Assembly: GCA_963576735.1 (NCBI GenBank)
Contig: OY755177.1
Location: forward strand, 1,798,001-1,862,000
Direction: 5' to 3'
Source of the DNA: Bedellia somnulentella
Taxonomy: Eukaryota; Arthropoda; Insecta; Lepidoptera; Bedelliidae
DNA: 64,000 nt
How positions within the stretch are numbered: the stretch's first letter is position 1; every line of letters begins with the position of its first letter. Shown here one piece after another: positions 59,765-64,000 of the stretch. The notes beneath the pieces are model-generated. The model was given only the letters and a program-made list of their open reading frames with translations. It did not search any database and was not told where the DNA came from. A program made the position numbers and the translations under genes.

Positions 59765-60190
59765 GGTAGCTATTAAATAAATAAATAAAAAAATAAAAAT
59801 CGTTTATTTACGAGAACAAGAGTATATAACATGATCTTCATTCATGAATATGCACTTTGCCTGCTCTTGCTCTGCCGTTAGGCGTGTAAATATTTAACAT
59901 TATAATTGAATTTAAAAAGCAATTGAAAAATTATTATAACATACATTAGAGAGAAAAAGTTAAAAAAAAAAAAAAAAAAAAAGTAAAAAAATGTCACTTG
60001 TTGCTTCATGTCAAATAAATGTCTACAATAAAATTAATTCCAAATAATGTCAAAAATAATTAGTATCAAACAAAACAAATAGTAAAATTAAATCAAATGT
60101 CACAGTTTATAAAAATAATACACAACTAAATGTCACAGTTATCAATAAAATCTTGGATGGAATAAAAGCATTTGTCGATTAAATAATTAA
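59765..60190 (-). mobile_element. LINE 3'-UTR-like region
   Basis: AATAAATAAATAAAAAAATA followed by ATCGTTTATTTACGAGAACA, reading on the minus strand like a LINE 3' end; then AT-rich DNA with an A run at 59961-59981. Confidence 0.35.
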
Positions 60191-60197
60191 ATAGCTA

Positions 60198-60631
60198 TAC
60201 TAATATTAATAAATTTCTTCGCTTAATTCCGCTAAATAATACCTGCAGTCTTCATGCAACATGCACTGTGCACCGCCCGCCCTTCCACTTACAAGAAATC
60301 GAAAAGCAGACAATGCACCACACACACACCCGCAAGCGAAAACCACAGGCAACCACAAACATGCGACGCGTTTGTGGTTGTATGACCGGCACTCGGTGGT
60401 CAGCTGCCGAACTGTCTACTAACTGCTCGTCAATGACTCGTGTTGAGTCGAAACGCGTCGCATGTTTGTGGTTGCCTGTGGTTTTCGCTTGCGGGTGTGT
60501 GTGTGGTGCATTGTCTGCTTTTCGATTTCTTGTAAGTGGAAGGGCGGGCGGTGCACAGTGCATGTTGCATGAAGACTGCAGGTATTATTTAGCGGAATTA
60601 AGCGAAGAAATTTATTAATATTAGTATTGCT
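60198..60631. repeat. Snap-back palindrome of a LINE 3' end
   Basis: 60198-60373 and 60453-60631 are almost perfect inverted copies (about 176 bp). The 80-bp centre (GTGGTTGTATGACCGGCACT and following) belongs to the right copy's 3' end plus short extra sequence. The right copy continues into the minus-strand LINE ORF. Confidence 0.9.
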
Positions 60632-61980
60632 ATGGATTTCCGCAAAGTAACGCCTGATTCAATCCAATTAAATAGCTTTAATCTAAATTCATTAAATGCC
60701 TTATCCTTTAAATCATCGCTTATTACATTATATAATTTCACAGACATGTAGGATGCATTGCGGTGGCATATAGCCAAACCTTTTGTAAATGGATACTCAA
60801 GTTTCAAGTTATGATTTCCACGTTGGGGCCTATTTGTTGGTGTTCTAAGTGTAAACAGGGACGGATGTTTGTAGACAAATATTAACATCTCATATATATA
60901 CAGGGATGGCAATGGTAGAATTCTTAATTTTTTAAATAAAGGCACACAGCTATCTAAAAAGTCAGCGCCACACAATATTCTCATACATTTTTTTTGAATT
61001 TTAAATGCTCTATCACTGTCTACTGAATTGCCCCACAAAATACATACTATACTACATACCCGTAATAACATGTTAAGGCCGCTTTGTCGGATACAACATA
61101 TTTAATGCGATATAGGACGTAAAGATATCTATCCAGTTTATTGCACAGCTTGTCTACGTGTGCTTTCCAGTCAAGGAAGGGGTCCAACGTAAATCCCAAA
61201 AATGTCGAATATGGCACTTCGTTAATTTTTCCCCCATTGATATGAATGTTTAAGTCCGTTTGTTCTCTGTGGTGTGTTCGAAATTGTAAATATTCTGTTT
61301 TGTAAAGATTAATATTTAAATTATGGTTTTGAAGCCATTGAACAAACCTGTTTTAAAGTGTCATTAATTTCATTTTCAAATGCATTAGGATTTATACACT
61401 CAACAAGAATAGTAGTGTCATCCGCATATAAAATACATTTGTGATTTGTCACAGTTGGTAAATCATTTATATATAGTAGGAAGAGCAGAGGACCTAATAT
61501 ACTTCCTTGAGGAACGCCAAATTCTACCAGTTTGTAGTCTGAGCTGTATACTTGAATGTGATTTTTGTTAGTTCCTACAATTTCTACGCACTGTTGACGA
61601 TTTTTTAAGAAGCTTTTTACCCACTCATAAGTTTTTCCGCGAAGGCCGCATTTTCCTATAATTTCGAGCAAAATTGGGTGGTAAACAAAATCAAATGCCT
61701 TTGACATATCTATTGATAATCCCACTGCAGGTTTCTTATTATTTAAAGATTCCGATATGTTTTTAATTAGGTTGAAACAAGCCAGTGTAGTTGAGCTACC
61801 TTTTCTAAAACCAAATTGGTTAGGGGTCAAGATTTTTTGTTTAGTTAAAAAGCTGTTTATATTATCAAACATGACATTTTCAAAAACTTTAGATATTATG
61901 GGTATTAGTGCAATGGGCCGGTAGTTTTTTAAGGTTCTACAGTCTCCGGTATTGTCCTATTTCTGTCATTTTAAGCAAAA
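60598..61980 (-). pseudogene. LINE ORF2 (CR1/jockey-type), frameshifted
   Basis: Two minus-strand frames. 61872-61321 has the RT core: QFGFRKGSSTTLACFNLI, LSIDMSKAFDFVYHPIL (motif A), EFGVPQGSILGPLLFLLYIN (motif B), CILYADDTTILVE (YADD), then a stop. 61071-60598 has the C-terminal domain (AFKIQKKCMRILCGADFLDS, YMSVKLYNVISDDLKD). The 250 bp between them is out of frame. YRPIALIPIISK-like sequence extends upstream of 61872. Non-functional. Confidence 0.75.
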
Positions 61981-62700
61981 TGTGTTGTACCTACACAAAT
62001 AGTTGTATTCGATTCTAATTCTAATCGATTTTGGGAACAGAGAAATGATTATATTCGCGATGGATGTTCCATGTATCTAAAATATTTTTATTACTACAAT
62101 GTTTCTGTTAAATAATTAATTGGAATACTCTTGTTTTAAATTAGTTTTTATTTAATAAAATAACAGTTTAATTTTAGTTACAAGTTTTTCTCTAAGCTAC
62201 ATTTCTTAACGTGTGGTATGTGTCAGTCTTTATTTACTTCCTTCCTTTACTCAGTGTTGCCAATATAAATGTACATATATACACGAACACGCCTCCTTAC
62301 ATAAGTTCAAAGCTTCTTAAGTACTACAGTAATTATAATCAATTAGGGAACTATACTCCTTTAAATTTAGTTATCTGCAATTTTATTTTCTGACTCTATT
62401 TTGTATACTTCCCTGTTAAACATTTTAATTTACAAAATGATAGTGAACTTCAATATGCTTAGAATTCTTTGTAAAGTTTCCATACTTAGAAATAGCTGCA
62501 GCTGCTGAATTATATTCATAGATTTTAACCTGGTTTACAAACCTTAGTAAAGACATCATTCATTTCATTACACAAATGAGAAAATTTAATTCTGTTACTG
62601 CTTCTGATAATTCTACATATTCAGCAAATGTTGAAGAGTTTGTTACACTACTTTGTTTATTTTTATTTCCAATATTGAACAAACGAAGAGTTCCGTACTA
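61981..62700. other. Unassigned AT-rich DNA
   Basis: No supported feature. Confidence 0.4.
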
Positions 62701-62709
62701 TCATCTATA

Positions 62710-63020
62710 ATAGAAAATAAAGTTTTTGTATGGGAGCCCCTTTGATATTTACTTTACTGCTATTTAATTATTTATTTTGAAAGATGATATACAAGTAAAT
62801 ATACTGTGAAAATTTTATGTATCTACTAATTAACGTTTTAATATTGAGCAAACAAATACGGAAAAAAACACGTTTATTGTAAGGGGCCCCCCTTAAAATC
62901 CATTTTTTACTTGTATTTGTTGTTATAGCGGCAACAGAAATACGTCATTTGTGAAAATTTCAGCTTTCTAGTTATCACTATGAGATACAGCCTGGAGAAA
63001 AACAGACAACGAAAAAAAAA
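62710..63020 (+). mobile_element. Fragment of the (GTCY)n element family
   Basis: TTTTTGTATGGGAGCCCC, GTAAGGGGCCCCCCTTAAAA, TTGTTATAGCGGCAACAGAA and GAGATACAGCCTGGAGAAAA are hallmarks of the interior of the lepidopteran GGTTCCGT element (from memory). The microsatellite end is missing. Confidence 0.55.
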
Positions 63021-63728
63021 ATACTTGATTATTTTTCCTTCTCTACAAGTTATTTTATTTGGTTTTTTTTCAAATCCGAATTAGTTCTGGGTTGTATTAT
63101 AATTTGTCATAGCGCCTTTTACTGGCTTTCCTTTTTGTAGATAAAATTTCTTCTCGGGGTTTTTTTAAATCATTTTGTTACTTTCCGAGAACAAATTATT
63201 AAAACTAGTTAATTAGGTAGGTTATCATATCAATAAGGACAAGTTATTATAATAATAAAGGCTACTGAACTACTCACTGACTAACTGACTCATTAACTCA
63301 CTGATTTAGATCGTTGTTCTCCGAGAAGATGTAGTGGTGGAGGAAAATAATGTAGGAAGAGTTGCTCAGGATAAAAATGAGACCATGAGAAAATAGCGTT
63401 ATTAAAAAACAGGTATAATTCTAGATTTATCATTCTTCTGTCAATTTATCATTCGTCTGTCGATGCACTCGAATATAATCGATTGAATCGTTTACGCGCA
63501 GACGGGAAGTTGCCATCACTAAATTGCTCATGTGACGTCACAGTAGGTGGAAAAATAATGGCACGCTTGGTTTCTATACAAGAAATGACACTTGCGTTAT
63601 CTATTCAAATACAGATCTGTGATAAATACACTACTATGACTAAGACATATACTTTCATTTATTTAAGAAGTCTATAATAAAATACAGAATAGTTTATTAT
63701 AGTTTGTCTTTAACATGAGTTGATGGTT
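63021..63728. other. Unassigned DNA
   Basis: No supported feature; a short CTGACTAACTGACTCATTAAC run at 63279-63300. Confidence 0.4.
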
Positions 63729-63972
63729 GCCGTGTAGTGCCGGCTTAGAATGTCGCTACCCCTTTCTACCCACGGTAGTCGTAAGAGGCGACTATGGGTA
63801 TTGGGACTTTTTATTGGATTTTTGAGCGATGCGGTTGGAGACCCATCACCAACAACCTTTATTTTACCGCTTTTTCCCCACTCAACTTCCAAAAGTGGCT
63901 GAGGAATTTATAATTCCTTGGCTCTGGCTACCCCCTCTAGGGAAATATTTCCGTAAGTATATGTATGTATGA
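63729..63972 (+). repeat. A-repeat, 'GGAAATAT' subfamily
   Basis: Full copy from GCCGTGTAGTGCCGGCTTAG to AAATATTTCCGTAAGTATAT. Confidence 0.9.
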
Positions 63973-64000
63973 GTAGTACTTTTCTGTAATTTTACTGAAA

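Overview
The window looks like a stretch of insect, very probably lepidopteran (moth or butterfly), nuclear genome. It is AT-rich, has intron-split genes with GT/AG junctions, and is full of transposons typical of Lepidoptera: a Dong/R4-type retrotransposon sitting in an ATT/TAA microsatellite, Helitrons starting TCTATACTA and ending in a hairpin plus CTAG, a (GTCY)n element, and several jockey/CR1/RTE-like LINE fragments. No prokaryotic, plasmid or CRISPR feature was seen.

The main host gene is a nicotinic acetylcholine receptor alpha subunit on the + strand. Nine coding exons run from 30355 to 42964; the exon holding the start codon was not found. Phases join cleanly and give signal-peptide core, ligand-binding domain with Cys-loop and vicinal CC, M1-M3, a cytoplasmic loop, M4 and a stop. 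Its introns hold ghost copies of three of its own exons, plus LINEs, SINEs, a Helitron and a (GTCY)n element. To the right, also on +, are two probable 5' coding exons: a Tulp4/TUSP-like start exon (57747-57842) and the first exon of a THAP-domain protein (59461-59540). Neither gene is completed here.

Layout. 1-4.1 kb: a Transib-like transposon (1336-2812), then a foldback element with 9-bp target duplications (2845-4089). 4.1-10.2 kb: LINE tails, mostly unassigned AT-rich DNA, and a G-rich direct duplication. 10.2-17.3 kb: a large inverted duplication (arms about 2.9 and 2.4 kb) around a 1.8-kb spacer with a GC-rich island. 18-20.4 kb: a decayed Helitron with a palindromic end. 20.4-29.8 kb: SINEs, LINE pieces and MITEs. 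30-43 kb: the receptor gene. 46.8-55.8 kb: a four-layer nest, a SINE split by a LINE, whose ORF holds a 4.05-kb DNA transposon and whose tail holds an intact 1192-codon Dong-like element. 56-64 kb: the two start exons and more mobile elements.

Two short dispersed families recur. 'A-repeat' is about 250 bp and ends in (TATG)n; I count about 36 copies or pieces. For A-repeats, strand + means the TATG tail is on the right. 'B-repeat' is about 380 bp with a tRNA-like head. The A-repeat 3' end resembles that of an RTE-like LINE in the window, suggesting that LINE mobilises it. All calls were made by reading the sequence; no database search was possible.
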